Assembly: GCF_000702505.1 (NCBI RefSeq)
Contig: NZ_JNIM01000001.1
Span: 2,790,001-2,854,000 of the forward strand
Length of the DNA stretch: 64,000 nt
Origin: Thermogemmatispora carboxidivorans
Lineage (GTDB): Bacteria; Chloroflexota; Ktedonobacteria; Ktedonobacterales; Ktedonobacteraceae
Direction of reading: 5' to 3'
Of the stretch, positions 9,654 through 19,107 are shown piece after piece; position 1 is the stretch's first letter; each line of letters starts with the position of its first letter. Made by a program: the position numbers and the translations under genes. The notes under the pieces were generated by a model. That model was not told where the DNA came from. It did not search any database and saw nothing but the letters and a program-made list of their open reading frames with translations.

Positions 9654-11319
9654 TGCCGCCTGGCTCACGATTAACGGTCAGCCCCTCAGCTTTGCACCCG
9701 ACGATGACAATGCAGCGCTCAATCTCTCGGAATATCGTGTCTGTTACATCAAGGTGACGTCCGCGGCGCCGCACCCCATCAGCATTGTGATCGACGAGGT
9801 GCCTTTACACACCGAGCATTATGGCCTCTGGCAGTGGCGCCCCGAGCATTATGCCGGCCTCTATCGCTTGACGGCCAGCGCCCCCGGCGCGGAGCCGCGC
9901 ACGGCCTGGCTGCGCGTCTTCCCCCAAAAGCTCACTCAGCGCCTCTATGAGCAAATGAGAAGCGAACTGGCGGCGCTCTCGCTAGATCTCTGGTTCCGCC
10001 TGCTCTCGCCTGCCGTTGAGCGGGCCGTCTTCGCACGCCGCCTGGAGGAGACTTCTCCTCTACACGACTATAAGCAAATTCGCAGCTTAATGGAGAAGCT
10101 CCGTCCCGTGATGCTGCACATCCGCCGTCGGCCTCATTGCAGCCTGCAGCCGGTCAAGCGGCGCTGCGACTGGCGGACACTGGCGCACGTGGGAGGAGAG
10201 GCGCAGCCGCTGCCCGGCCCCTCTCTGGAGCTGGCTGCTATGCGGCGTTCTCTCCCCCAGGAATGGCAGGTAGAGGAGAGCCAGCTCTCCTACGATGTGT
10301 ATGAGAATCGCCTGCTCAAGCACTTTCTGCAGCGGCAACTGCCGGCCAGACTCAGCCTGATCGAGGAGCGAGCCAACGCCGAGGCTCAGCGTCGAGCCGC
10401 CCTCTACCAGCGCTACCACAACGAGGAGGACCGCGCCCTGCTAGAGCGTCTACAGCGCGTGATTGCCGAGTGCCAGCAGATGCGGCAGCGTTGTTTGTTC
10501 TGGAGCAGTGAGCCGTTTCTCAAGACGGTACAGCCAGCGGCACTGCCCAGCAAAGCCACCCAGGTCCTTTTAAAGCATCCCGCCTACAGTCGCTTCTTTC
10601 AACTCTATCTGCAGTTTCAGCAGCGCCTGATCGTCGTCAATACCGAGCGCTACATCAACGAGCTGGGGCAGCGCAAAGTGAGCGAGCTGTACGAGATGTG
10701 GAGTGTCTTCGCGATCACCCATCTGGCAGTGGAGCTACTGGAAGAGCGTGGCTATCGCCTGGTCTCGAATACGACCTTCTACGAGGTCGAGAAGCGCTAT
10801 TTCGAATTCGAGGTGCGCAAGAACGTGGCCAGTATTGTGCTGGTCAAAGGTGATCGAGAGGTGGTCTTTAAGTACGAGCCGTACTATCCTCACGCCTCAA
10901 CGATGGGAACAGATCCGGCACTGGTCTCGACGCTCTCCAGTGGCGGCCCGCTGACGCCCGATATGGCCATCGAGGTCTATCGCCAGGGCGAGCCGTGGCG
11001 CGTGCTGGTATTCGATGCGAAATATCGCTGGCAGCGCTCGCCCAGCGGCCAGTACTATGCTAAGGAGCATGATATCAATAAGATGCTCAGCTATCGCATC
11101 AATATCAGATACCAGTATTTGAGGCGTACTTCTGGCAATGTTCAGCTTCAGCGCAAACGGATTGTGACCAGTGCTTCTATCCTCTACCCGGGCACAGAAT
11201 TGCAAGAAGAGGATGATGGACATATCAGGGCTTTTCCACTCATCCCGGGGCAGGCAGAGCGACGGCTAGCGGCCATCCGGGCCCAGCTTAACGAGTTGCT
11301 GACGGCTGCGCAGCTGTGA
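9628..11319 (+). CDS. McrC-like DUF2357/PD-(D/E)XK nuclease subunit
   Basis: The 563-residue protein has the DUF2357 helical region (around YDVYENRLLKHFLQ) followed by a C-terminal restriction-endonuclease core: TPDMAIEVYR, then VLVFDAKYRW (DxK near residues 460-463), then DINKMLSYRI. These are the catalytic Asp and Lys of the PD-(D/E)XK fold as found in McrC. The gene overlaps the 3' end of the McrB-like gene by 26 bases. The expected role is cleavage of DNA recognised by the motor protein, probably modified foreign DNA. What base it recognises cannot be read from the sequence. Confidence 0.85.
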   Translation: MATPASGADAAWLTINGQPLSFAPDDDNAALNLSEYRVCYIKVTSAAPHPISIVIDEVPLHTEHYGLWQWRPEHYAGLYRLTASAPGAEPRTAWLRVFPQKLTQRLYEQMRSELAALSLDLWFRLLSPAVERAVFARRLEETSPLHDYKQIRSLMEKLRPVMLHIRRRPHCSLQPVKRRCDWRTLAHVGGEAQPLPGPSLELAAMRRSLPQEWQVEESQLSYDVYENRLLKHFLQRQLPARLSLIEERANAEAQRRAALYQRYHNEEDRALLERLQRVIAECQQMRQRCLFWSSEPFLKTVQPAALPSKATQVLLKHPAYSRFFQLYLQFQQRLIVVNTERYINELGQRKVSELYEMWSVFAITHLAVELLEERGYRLVSNTTFYEVEKRYFEFEVRKNVASIVLVKGDREVVFKYEPYYPHASTMGTDPALVSTLSSGGPLTPDMAIEVYRQGEPWRVLVFDAKYRWQRSPSGQYYAKEHDINKMLSYRINIRYQYLRRTSGNVQLQRKRIVTSASILYPGTELQEEDDGHIRAFPLIPGQAERRLAAIRAQLNELLTAAQL

Positions 11320-11410
11320 GAGGAGTCAGCGCTCAGTAGAGAGGCGAGCCAGGGAGGGTCTGGAGCCTCTCCCTGGCGTTCGCCAGGCTGTGGACGCTGT
11401 TTTCTTGCTT

Positions 11411-12013
11411 CTATTCGTACTCGACACTGCTTAAAAAGGCCTTGACGGCTCGCAGCATCTGGTCATAGCGGTCGCGATGGATACTGTGGCCGGCTCCGAG
11501 GATCTGTACGAGTTGTCCCTGTTGGGCCAGCGCGACGGCTTGCCGGGCTGTTGCGGGGGTGACGATGGCTCCCAGGGAGGGATCGCCGGTGATGAGCAAC
11601 ATGGGGCACTGGATACGGGGAAATACGTCGCGCCAGGGGAAGGCACCTATTGCAGCATGGGCCGCATCCAGGACGGCGATCTGTACTTCGCCTTTGGAGG
11701 CGGCCCAGGGGCCGATCTCTTCTTCGGCCCAGGTCGGTTGCAGGGCCCGGGCCTTGATCAGGCGCTCTTCGGGCGGCAAGGCCCGCAGTTCAAAGAGCCA
11801 CTGCCAGGTCGAGGGGGACACCGGGCCGTCAGGGGTGGCAATGAGGGCTTTGGTGACGTCAGTCTGCAAGGGCGGGGCGTCGAGGAGGGGAGGGTCTTCG
11901 AGGACAATGGCCCGCACGTGGTCGGGATAGCTGGCGGCGACCATTGCGGCGGTGACCGCCCTGAGTGAGCAGTTTTGCACTACTAGCGAGCGTACCTGAG
12001 CTCTGATGCTCAT
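11411..12013 (-). pseudogene. Alpha/beta hydrolase remnant lacking its N-terminal half
   Basis: The 200-residue frame matches the second half of an alpha/beta hydrolase: helix C region (AAMVAASYPDHVRAIVLEDPP), lid, late-strand Asp region (LLITGDPSLGA) and catalytic His (LGAGHSIHRD). The part before it, including the HG oxyanion motif, is absent. The nucleophile elbow, normally GHSMGA, reads NCSLRA. Upstream sequence turns AT-rich within 40 bases and offers no continuation. I read this as a 5'-deleted gene rather than a functional short enzyme. Confidence 0.65.
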
Positions 12014-12152
12014 ATGCAGCAGGGAAGCTGGAAGACCGCTGGGTTGATAATCTTGAAAAAAAATAGATAACTATATTAAAATTAAGAAAGGCAAGATGGT
12101 GTAGAGTCCGTAGTGTGCTCTATCTAGAGGCAAGGAAGAAAGGAAGGAACTT

Positions 12153-12695
12153 ATGGCTCACAAAAACGCCTTCAAAGTTGTCCTCGCGTCTGTGATGGTT
12201 CTCACTAGCGTTTTCTTTGCGAGTAGTTCCGTATTTGCAGCTCCACATTCTTCTTCGCCCTACGTCCCTCCACCTCATGCACTACCCCCCCAGCAATGCC
12301 TGGTTGTGGCTTTCCAGATACAAAATATCACTTCGCAAACGTTTACCGTGGTAGCCCATACAACGAATAGCTGTGGCTTTACGTTTGACGTTACCACACG
12401 CATCAATAATGCCATCACCGATTGCCTTCCCTTTCCCAGTAGCAGCAATCCCTTTACCGTGACACTCAGGGACCGACAAACAGCAGCGATTTCCGTGAAT
12501 GTGCAGGGGGGCTGTGTCGTATGTACCAATCATGTGCCTACAGCGTTCCCTCCATTCACAGTCAGGGTCACCGCTTTTGCTTTTGGCACCGTCCACACCC
12601 GTGGTGGTAACTTCCAAGCGTCATCCAATAATGCAGGTCCTGCGAACGTGAGGCTGTCAAATAACCCACATCCCTTTGTACCACCTTGCCCCTAA
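12153..12695 (+). CDS. Small secreted protein of unknown function
   Basis: The 180-residue protein has a classic signal peptide: MAHKNAFK, then a hydrophobic core (VVLASVMVLTSVFFASSS), with likely cleavage after VFA. The mature part is rich in Thr, Asn and Pro and has seven cysteines (QQCLV, NSCGF, TDCLPF, GGCVVC, PPCP and others), suggesting a disulfide-stabilised beta-rich extracellular domain. A purine-rich ribosome site (AAGGAAGGAAC) precedes the ATG. I do not recognise a family. It stands alone, followed by a hairpin. Confidence 0.7.
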   Translation: MAHKNAFKVVLASVMVLTSVFFASSSVFAAPHSSSPYVPPPHALPPQQCLVVAFQIQNITSQTFTVVAHTTNSCGFTFDVTTRINNAITDCLPFPSSSNPFTVTLRDRQTAAISVNVQGGCVVCTNHVPTAFPPFTVRVTAFAFGTVHTRGGNFQASSNNAGPANVRLSNNPHPFVPPCP

Positions 12696-12736
12696 GAACT
12701 CCGGTTTCTGTCCCGGGCAAGCCAGCTTGTGGTTCG

Positions 12737-12771
12737 CGCCCTTCCTTTCCTACTCTTGTCAGGGAAGGGCG
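12737..12771 (+). terminator. Hairpin after the secreted-protein gene
   Basis: CGCCCTTCC (12737-12745) pairs perfectly with GGAAGGGCG (12763-12771) across a 17-base loop. There is no clear T-run, so its terminator function is moderate at best. Confidence 0.4.
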
Positions 12772-12946
12772 TGGAATCTCCTCAGCAACACCCTCGACTG
12801 ATGGCTCACGCTGGTATCATTGATAGGGAAGAGGAAACAAGGGGAGCCGCAGGACGTTGTACGAGACAACAAAGGTGAATAGAGACCAGGAGTTCGCTCA
12901 GACACTCATGAGGCCGCTGTTCTGACCTGAATGAAGGAGAGAGAGC

Positions 12947-14113
12947 ATGCAAACGCTTAGCACGACCTTGCCCCCACAATTGGTGCTCGCCGGTTCGACA
13001 CTCTATGCGAGCCAGGGAAGCATCTACGGACTCGATACGACGACGGGCAAGGTGCGCCGTCAGTATGCAGTCTCAGGGACTGCCGCCCTTGCCTTCGCCA
13101 GAGGGACACTCTATCTCAATGTAAATCGTCATCCAGACTCGTCCGTCCAGGCCCTGCGGGCACACGATGGCTCGACCTTGTGGAGCTACCAGGCCGCAGG
13201 CCAGCTTGCTCACGCCCCTACCCTTGCCCGTAACGGCGTCTACGTCAGTACGGTCGAAGGGGTCCTCTACGCTCTGCAGGCAAGGATTGGGAGGCTCCTC
13301 TGGCGCTCCTCCCTTGCCCCTGATCCTTCATCATCGTTTGGAGCAATAGTTTATACCTCGCCTTTTATCATAAATGAAACACTTTATATAACATATATAA
13401 CCAAAGAATCGCCTAATTGTTTTATCACTGCTTTTCATACGAAGGAGGGCAGGCGCCTGTGGCAGACCCCGCTACCAGACAGCAGCTCCTTTCCACTGGC
13501 CGCTGCCGATGAACGCATCTTTTTGAGTACCACGCGGGGATGTCTCGCTATAGACAGACACAACGGCTCCGTGCTCTGGCGCCACGAGCTTGGATCACAG
13601 GGTCAGATGTGGTCTGCCCCTGTAGTCATGGATGACAGGGTGTATGTCAGCTTTTCTGAGGAAGCTGCTCCTTCCGTTGCGCTCTCGGACGAGATGAAGC
13701 ACGAGCAACAGGCTTTCATTTGCGCTCTGCGGGCACGGGATGGCGCGCTCCTCTGGCGCCAAGCCGTCGGTGGGATCTCTGCGGCCCAATGGCCGACAGT
13801 AGCAGCGCTGATTGGCGGGGTGCTTTGTGTTGGCGCGAAGAGCGGCCCGGACAGCATTCTCTCCGCTTATCAGCCTGCCGACGGGGCTCTTCTCTGGTCT
13901 TCTCACCTCAGTGGGACCTGGCTTTCATCGCCTGTTGGAGCGGCTGGACGGGTCTATATCAGCGATAATAACGGCGTGGTGTCCGCCTTTCGCCTGCGAG
14001 ATGGGCAGCTGCTCTGGCAAACGGTTGTTGCGACTGAAGCACAGTCAACCGCCCATCTCTCGGTGCGCTCCTCCCCAATTATCTTGTTGCCGGCATCCCC
14101 TCCCGAGCCTTGA
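12947..14113 (+). CDS. PQQ-like beta-propeller repeat protein
   Basis: The 388-residue protein is built of about seven blades. Each blade has the motif G-x-L/V-L-W (STLWSY, GRLLWR, GRRLWQ, GSVLWR, GALLWR, GALLWS, GQLLWQ), preceded by a Y-V/A-x-T/S strand. This is the PQQ/BamB-like WD-type propeller used as a binding platform. It has no signal peptide and no catalytic domain, so it is probably a free propeller or the surviving part of a larger sensor protein. The ribosome site GGAGAGAGAGC is good. An STAND-type ATPase remnant follows it, and propellers are often fused to such ATPases, so the two may once have been one gene. Confidence 0.8.
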   Translation: MQTLSTTLPPQLVLAGSTLYASQGSIYGLDTTTGKVRRQYAVSGTAALAFARGTLYLNVNRHPDSSVQALRAHDGSTLWSYQAAGQLAHAPTLARNGVYVSTVEGVLYALQARIGRLLWRSSLAPDPSSSFGAIVYTSPFIINETLYITYITKESPNCFITAFHTKEGRRLWQTPLPDSSSFPLAAADERIFLSTTRGCLAIDRHNGSVLWRHELGSQGQMWSAPVVMDDRVYVSFSEEAAPSVALSDEMKHEQQAFICALRARDGALLWRQAVGGISAAQWPTVAALIGGVLCVGAKSGPDSILSAYQPADGALLWSSHLSGTWLSSPVGAAGRVYISDNNGVVSAFRLRDGQLLWQTVVATEAQSTAHLSVRSSPIILLPASPPEP

Positions 14114-14217
14114 GGATTTCCTCGATGCCTACTGTCGCGCAAAATGTATCTATAGATTAATCAACAAAATACACAAAATTGCAAATAGATATTGCTATAA
14201 ATATTTCATCGCAGTCA

Positions 14218-15146
14218 CTACCCTCTATATAAAGCCTGACTGGCACCAGCCGCTCTGTGAGATCGTGACGGTCACCCTGCCTCCGTGGTCTGCCGAAGAG
14301 ATCCGCCGTCTGCTCGCTCAGGAGGGTGCGCTCCAGACCAGCGCGACCGGCGCCGCCGCAGCACGGCTCACAGCCGCCAGTGAGCGCCTGCACGAGCTGA
14401 CTGGGGGTCATCCTGCTCTGGTGCAACTGGCCTGTAGACAGTTGCAGTCGAATCAGCTCCGCCTGGAGGAGCTGGCGCGTCTGGACCAGCGCACCTTTGA
14501 CGAGCGCCTGGTTGCCTGGTTTTTCAGACAGGAGGGGCCGCTCACCTGGTGGCTGCTGGTCCTGGCCCACCTGCTGCCGGGGTCCAGCGAGCCAGGACTG
14601 ACCCTTTCCTGGCTGGCTCACCTACTCAGCCACTTCTCGGCGCGGGCGCCAGGGCAGGAGTCCCTTAGTAAGGCATCGCTGCTGACGGTGCCAGGTGTCC
14701 GCCTGAGCTGCGACGGGAAGAGTGTGTCTTTACAAGAGGAGATCCGTCACCTGCTCGTGCAGGTCGGCTGGAGGCTCCTCGATCCTGACGGACGCTTCCG
14801 TCGCGAGCTGAGCCGCCTCGTACTCGCCCACAGCCTCGCAGCCCTGGAGCTGGAAGCCGGCCAGGTGCTGCCCGAACCCGACTGGCGAGCCTGGCAGAGA
14901 CTGCAGCTTCTTCATCACCTGATCATAGAGCATCAAGAAGGCTGGCGACATGGGAAGCTGTTGCTCACTCGGGCCCTGGCCCAGCGCCTTCCAGCGGAAG
15001 GTAGCCGTTTGCTTGCCATCCTCCAGCAGTTTGAGGGACAGCTTAGCCCGCCCCAGCGTCGAGAGCTGCACCTATGGGAAAGACAGATACAACAACTCGA
15101 GACCACAGAGTGGGGACGCAGGCCAGAGCAGGCCGAGCCGGCCTAG
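14218..15146 (+). pseudogene. C-terminal remnant of a STAND/AAA-type ATPase
   Basis: The readable protein sequence runs from about 14218 to the stop at 15146. It includes LHELTGGHPALVQLACRQL, a pattern typical of the helical lid of STAND/NACHT-like ATPases and their archaeal AAA relatives, followed by an alpha-helical and winged-helix-like tail. No Walker A or B motif is present and no good start codon or ribosome site is seen. The upstream 100 bases are AT-rich and out of frame with the propeller gene. I read it as a gene that has lost its 5' half. Confidence 0.55.
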
Positions 15147-15841
15147 CCTGCAACGTCCCCACCCAGGCAGAGGGGAGCACACTGATGGCCTCCCTTGCGA
15201 GGAGACAAGCAAGAGAGCAGACAGGCAATCATAGCCCTGGCGGGAATGCTCCTTCCCTTCAAGGCGGCATTCGCCGGAATAAGCTGCTGCAAGGGAATTC
15301 CCTCGATGCTGAGAGGAATCACCCTGCTGTCAAGGCGACGCACGCTCTTCTGCCAACCGGGAAGGCTGGACAGGCCGGCAGCCAGCCTATCAGCCTCGCT
15401 CCCCTGCGCAATGGCAATAGCATTAAAGGTCATATTGTTCGCGACTGTCCGATTGATCAGATCGGTCAGGTCCTCGCGCAGCACCAGAATCAGGCCAATG
15501 GCGACCACGCCGATGAAGAGCGCCAGCAGAGTGGTACTGGTGCGCGCACGCTGCTGATTGAGATGAGAGAGCGCCATTCTGAGACTGACCTTGAGCCGCA
15601 CCGGGAGGAAGGCAACGATCGCTCCAAGCAGGGCCAGCAGCAGCAGCACCAGCCCACCAAAGGCGGGCAAGTTGCGAATGAGCAGCACAGCAATGAGCAG
15701 GGCCAGGAACACAAGTCCCCCCTGCTTCAGGTTGCAGCGTTCGGGCACTGGGAGCTTGCTGACAGCGAAGAGCACAAAGCCAAAGAGGAGGACCAGCAGG
15801 CCAAGAGCGAGCAGCGAATCCTTGAGGAGGACCCCGGCCAT
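15143..15841 (-). pseudogene. FtsX/MacB-type ABC permease fragment
   Basis: The 232-residue frame contains several hydrophobic segments and the stretch LRMALSHLNQQRARTSTTLLALFIGVVAIG... typical of the central part of large FtsX-family permeases, followed by a piece of periplasmic domain. Intact relatives are usually 700-900 residues. An in-frame TAG lies six bases upstream of the first ATG, and the last ~35 residues (after the ALKGRS region) no longer look like the family. Both ends are lost and the final bases abut the ATPase remnant on the other strand. Confidence 0.6.
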
Positions 15842-15851
15842 CGCCTAGAAG

Positions 15852-16055
15852 ATGATTACACCCCACCTGAGTCCGCTGGCAGCGCTGGTGTTGAGCCTGT
15901 CAGCTTTTCACGGGCGCGGCTTCATCCCCGGGGGCATCCCGCTGGATAGTCCCTTACCCCTGCTCGCTTCTTGTGAGGCTGTCATCGGCTTGCTCGTGGA
16001 AATCGCCTTGATCACAACCTTCACTCAGCGCTCCTTGAATAGACTTGGCAACTGA
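15852..16055 (+). pseudogene. Possible membrane-protein remnant
   Basis: A 67-residue frame contains the hydrophobic stretch CEAVIGLLVEIALITTFTQR, which looks like a genuine transmembrane helix of a longer protein. There is no ribosome site and no upstream continuation. It may be the tail of a lost gene or chance; I cannot name a family. Confidence 0.25.
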
Positions 16056-16108
16056 GCTGTGCTGGCCTATACTATTGACAACTCGGCTCCTGAAAGGAGG
16101 GCCTCACT

Positions 16109-17452
16109 ATGGCCACGGAAGATGCGCCTTCCTCTATTCGCCTGGTGGTTGAACCGCAAGAGAGCCTTGCCGACGCACCACTCTCTATCCAGCTACAGGG
16201 TCTGGAGCCAGGCCAGGAAGTCACGCTCCACGCTTCTACTCTCGACGGCTGGCGCTGCTCCTGGGCATCGTGGGCCACCTTTGTCGCTGACGAGGAGGGA
16301 ACAGTCGATGTCAACCAGCAGGCGCCGCTGGCAGGCAGCTACGAGGGAGTGGATGCACTGGGCCTGTTGTGGTCTATGACACTGCAAGATCCCGCCGAGA
16401 GTCACCTTTTTGTGAAGACCACAGCTACGCCCCTCACCATTACGCTCAATGCAATGTGCGGCGATCAGGTGGTCGCCTCGGCCCGCATCCAGCGTCTCTT
16501 TGCAGCACCAGGAGTGCAGCGGATCAACCTTGAGGGGCCGGATGTGGTGGGCACGCTCTTTCTTCCGTCAGGGCCAGGACCTCACCCTTGTGTGATTCTG
16601 CTCAATGGCTCAGATGGCGGCTTCCATGCCCATAGCGCCGCGCTCCTGGCCTCTCATGGCTTTGCAGCCTTGGCTCTGGCCTATTTCGGCGTCGAAAATT
16701 GTCCGCCCCATCTTCTTACCATCCCTCTTGAATATTTTGAACAGGCCTTCAGCTGGCTCGACAATCAACCAGCTATTGACAGTACGCGCCTGGCAATCTG
16801 TGGCCTCTCCCGGGGGGCCGAACTGGCCCTGCTCCTGGCATCTACTTTTCCAGCGGTGAAGGCTGTCATCGCCGGCGCTCCCAGCAGTCTTCTCTGGCCC
16901 GGCCTGAAAGGCTATCGCAGCGTCAATGAGCCGGCCTGGACGTATCACGGTGAGGCTCTCCCTTATCTGGCCTCTTCCTCGGGCAAGTTCGCTGCTTTTC
17001 TGAGTGTGGTGAGCTTTCTGTGGGGTATGCTGCGGCGGAAGCCCTTCAGGCTCACCAGGGTCTTTCTGAAGCAGCTGCAGCAGGCTGATCCCGAGGCCAT
17101 CGCCAGAGCTAGTATCGCCGTAGAGCGTATCGCTGGCCCCATCCTGCTGGTGGCAGGAACCGATGATCAGGTCTGGCCTTCCTGCCAGTTCGCAGAGCTG
17201 ATCAGAGCACGCCTCGAGAAGCACGGTTTCAGTCACTCCTGCACCTATCTTCGCTATGAGGGCGCCGGTCACTTCATCTGCTGCCCCTACGGTGTACCTT
17301 CTCTCCCCCCTTGGGTCAGCCGCGGCTCGGCGGCAGGCAGGGGGCCAATCGTGGCCTTTGGAGGCAGCGCGCTCCTCAACGCTCATGCATCACAGGATTG
17401 CTGGCATAAGCTTCTCTCCTTTTTACAGGACCTTGGGGAGCGGGCAGACTGA
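16109..17452 (+). CDS. Acyl-CoA thioester hydrolase / BAAT-family acyltransferase
   Basis: The 447-residue protein has the two-domain layout of the bile acid-CoA:amino acid N-acyltransferase family: an N-terminal beta-sandwich (about 1-150) and a C-terminal alpha/beta-hydrolase domain. The nucleophile elbow is GLSRGAE (serine at about 241), the acid is in AGTDDQVWPS, and the histidine in EGAGHFICCPYG. Bacterial members hydrolyse acyl-CoA or act on unknown acylated substrates. It has no signal peptide. The ribosome site AAGGAGG is very strong. Flanked by gene remnants, it appears to be the only intact gene of its neighbourhood. Confidence 0.85.
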   Translation: MATEDAPSSIRLVVEPQESLADAPLSIQLQGLEPGQEVTLHASTLDGWRCSWASWATFVADEEGTVDVNQQAPLAGSYEGVDALGLLWSMTLQDPAESHLFVKTTATPLTITLNAMCGDQVVASARIQRLFAAPGVQRINLEGPDVVGTLFLPSGPGPHPCVILLNGSDGGFHAHSAALLASHGFAALALAYFGVENCPPHLLTIPLEYFEQAFSWLDNQPAIDSTRLAICGLSRGAELALLLASTFPAVKAVIAGAPSSLLWPGLKGYRSVNEPAWTYHGEALPYLASSSGKFAAFLSVVSFLWGMLRRKPFRLTRVFLKQLQQADPEAIARASIAVERIAGPILLVAGTDDQVWPSCQFAELIRARLEKHGFSHSCTYLRYEGAGHFICCPYGVPSLPPWVSRGSAAGRGPIVAFGGSALLNAHASQDCWHKLLSFLQDLGERAD

Positions 17453-17602
17453 TAAACCTCAGCTGCTCGCCTGGCACCTTCGTCAACCTGGCTCTGTCTG
17501 TGGCCCGGGGTAGCGCACTCCTCGGAGCGCCGGGCTTGCTTTTCGTCTCGACATCGAGTACGCTTCCCTCTGGCAGAACAGGTCACAGTCACACGCTGCC
17601 TC

Positions 17603-17930
17603 ATGCTTGCGCGCGACGGTTCGCAGGGGATGGCTCAGGCCCACGCGCTTCTGGAGAAAGCTGTTGCCTTGAGCAATAGCACAGGTAACCCTGCCCTGGT
17701 ACAGCTCTTGCAGCACCAATGGCAGGAGCGGGCCTGTCAACGTGAGCAGGCGGCAAGCCTCACTCGCCCGACCTTGCCACCTCTGCTGGCGGGCCTGAGC
17801 CGACGCGAAGTCCAGGCCCTGCGCTTTGTCGCTCAGGGAAAGAGCAACCGCCAGATCACAGAGATCCTGGTGATCAGCGAGTGCACGGTCGCCAATCATC
17901 TGCGCAGCATCTTCAACGCGATGGCGCCTC
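17603..17930 (+). pseudogene. LuxR/MalT-type regulator tail
   Basis: The frame encodes helical TPR-like sequence (MAQAHALLEKAVALSNS) and then a LuxR-type DNA-binding domain: LSRREVQALRFVAQGKSNRQ, ending VANHLRSIFNAM. In intact regulators about ten more residues follow and ~800 precede. A plausible upstream piece in another frame (around 17545-17580) suggests a frameshift. The homology stops abruptly near 17930, where DUF1028 sequence begins. Confidence 0.65.
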
Positions 17931-17949
17931 CAGGCAGCTTGGTGTTGCC

Positions 17950-18798
17950 ATGCAATCGTACTACTTCGGCGTCGGGAACGTGGTTCCCTGGGCTGAGGCA
18001 GGCGTGGGAGCTGTTGCTACGCAAGCCTTTGTCAACACAGACTACGGGTCCGAGGGGCTGGCGCTCATGCGGCAGGGATTGAGTGCCGCTCAGGCGCTGG
18101 AGCGCCTGCTCCAGCGTGATGAGGAACGCGAGATCCGCCAGGTTGCTCTGGTGGATGCCCAGGGAGGCGTTGCCGTTCACACGGGAAAGCGCTGCGTGGC
18201 TGCTGCCGGCCACCTGAGCGGCGATGGTTTCGCAGTCCAGGCCAATATGATGCTTAATGAGGGCGTCTGGCCAGCGATGAAGCGGGCCTACGAGGAGAGT
18301 ACAGGCGACCTCTGCGATCGTTTGCTCACAGCCCTGGAGGCAGCCCAGCCCGCAGGCGGTGACATTCGTGGTCAGCAAGCAGCAGGACTGGTGATCGTCT
18401 CGGGCAGGCGGACAGAGCAGCCGTGGCGCGAACGCCTTTTCGACCTGCGCGTCGACGATCATCCTCACCCTGTTGAAGAATTAAGGCGCCTGGCCACTAT
18501 CCGCAAAGCCTGGCTCCTGTTCGAGCAGAGTAACGAGCGGCTGCTGGCGCAGCAGCCCGACGAGGCGGTCAGACTGTTCCGGCAGGCCCTCGCACTTGAT
18601 CCCGACAATGCAGATCTCAAGTTTCACGGGACGGCAATCCTGTTTCAGGCCGGAGAGCTCCCGCAGGCGCTTGTCTTGCTTCGGGAGGTCTTTGCCAGTC
18701 AACCGGGCTGGACGGAGCTGCTTCCACGCCTGGCCGCCGCCGGAATGATCCCCAATGACCCGGAGCTGCTCACGTTGATCCTGGATCAGCGGGCGTGA
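17950..18798 (+). pseudogene. DUF1028 protein with TPR-like tail, N-terminus deleted
   Basis: From about 17938 the frame matches DUF1028: LGVAMQSYYFGVGNVVPWAE, GVGAVATQAFVNTDYG, and GHLSGDGFAVQANMM. A C-terminal extension contains one tetratricopeptide-like repeat (PDEAVRLFRQALALDPDNAD). Normal members begin about 20 residues earlier with a stretch like MTFSIVARD. DUF1028 is, to my knowledge, grouped with N-terminal nucleophile hydrolases, so loss of the N-terminus should abolish function. The first usable ATG is at 17950 and a GTG at 17881 reads through the LuxR part out of frame. A product could still be made, so inactivity is inferred. Confidence 0.65.
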
Positions 18799-18809
18799 CG
18801 GCCCCCCAG

Positions 18810-18835
18810 GCTCCCAGGCCGCATGGCCTGGGAGC
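18810..18835 (+). terminator. Strong hairpin after DUF1028 gene
   Basis: GCTCCCAGGCC (18810-18820) and GGCCTGGGAGC (18825-18835) form a perfect 11-bp stem with a four-base GCAT loop, 12 bases after the stop. A short T-containing tail (GCTCGTCTTGTCC) follows. Confidence 0.6.
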
Positions 18836-19107
18836 GCTCGTCTTGTCCATCGCAGAGCCGCGCTTCTCCTTTCTTCTCGTGCCGCCTGTGCCGACCTGCG
18901 GGAAAAAGCCGTCGGGTCAGCACGGTCCATCCATCAGGAATCATGGTTATGGCGGCCTTGGTCCAGTACCGGTCTGCTGAGCCGCAAAAAGCGACCTGCG
19001 CACCTTTAGTGCTGCGCCACTCCTCGGGGTCAGCGCATCCACGCCTTGGAACAAGGCCCTCACCCATGTTCAATGTTCAGATGCGCTGATCCCCTCTCTC
19101 TCATCAG

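Noticed and set aside
13812..14217. Extension of the STAND ATPase frame upstream into the propeller gene
   Set aside because: This part is out of frame with the propeller coding sequence and reads as noise; homology begins only near 14218.
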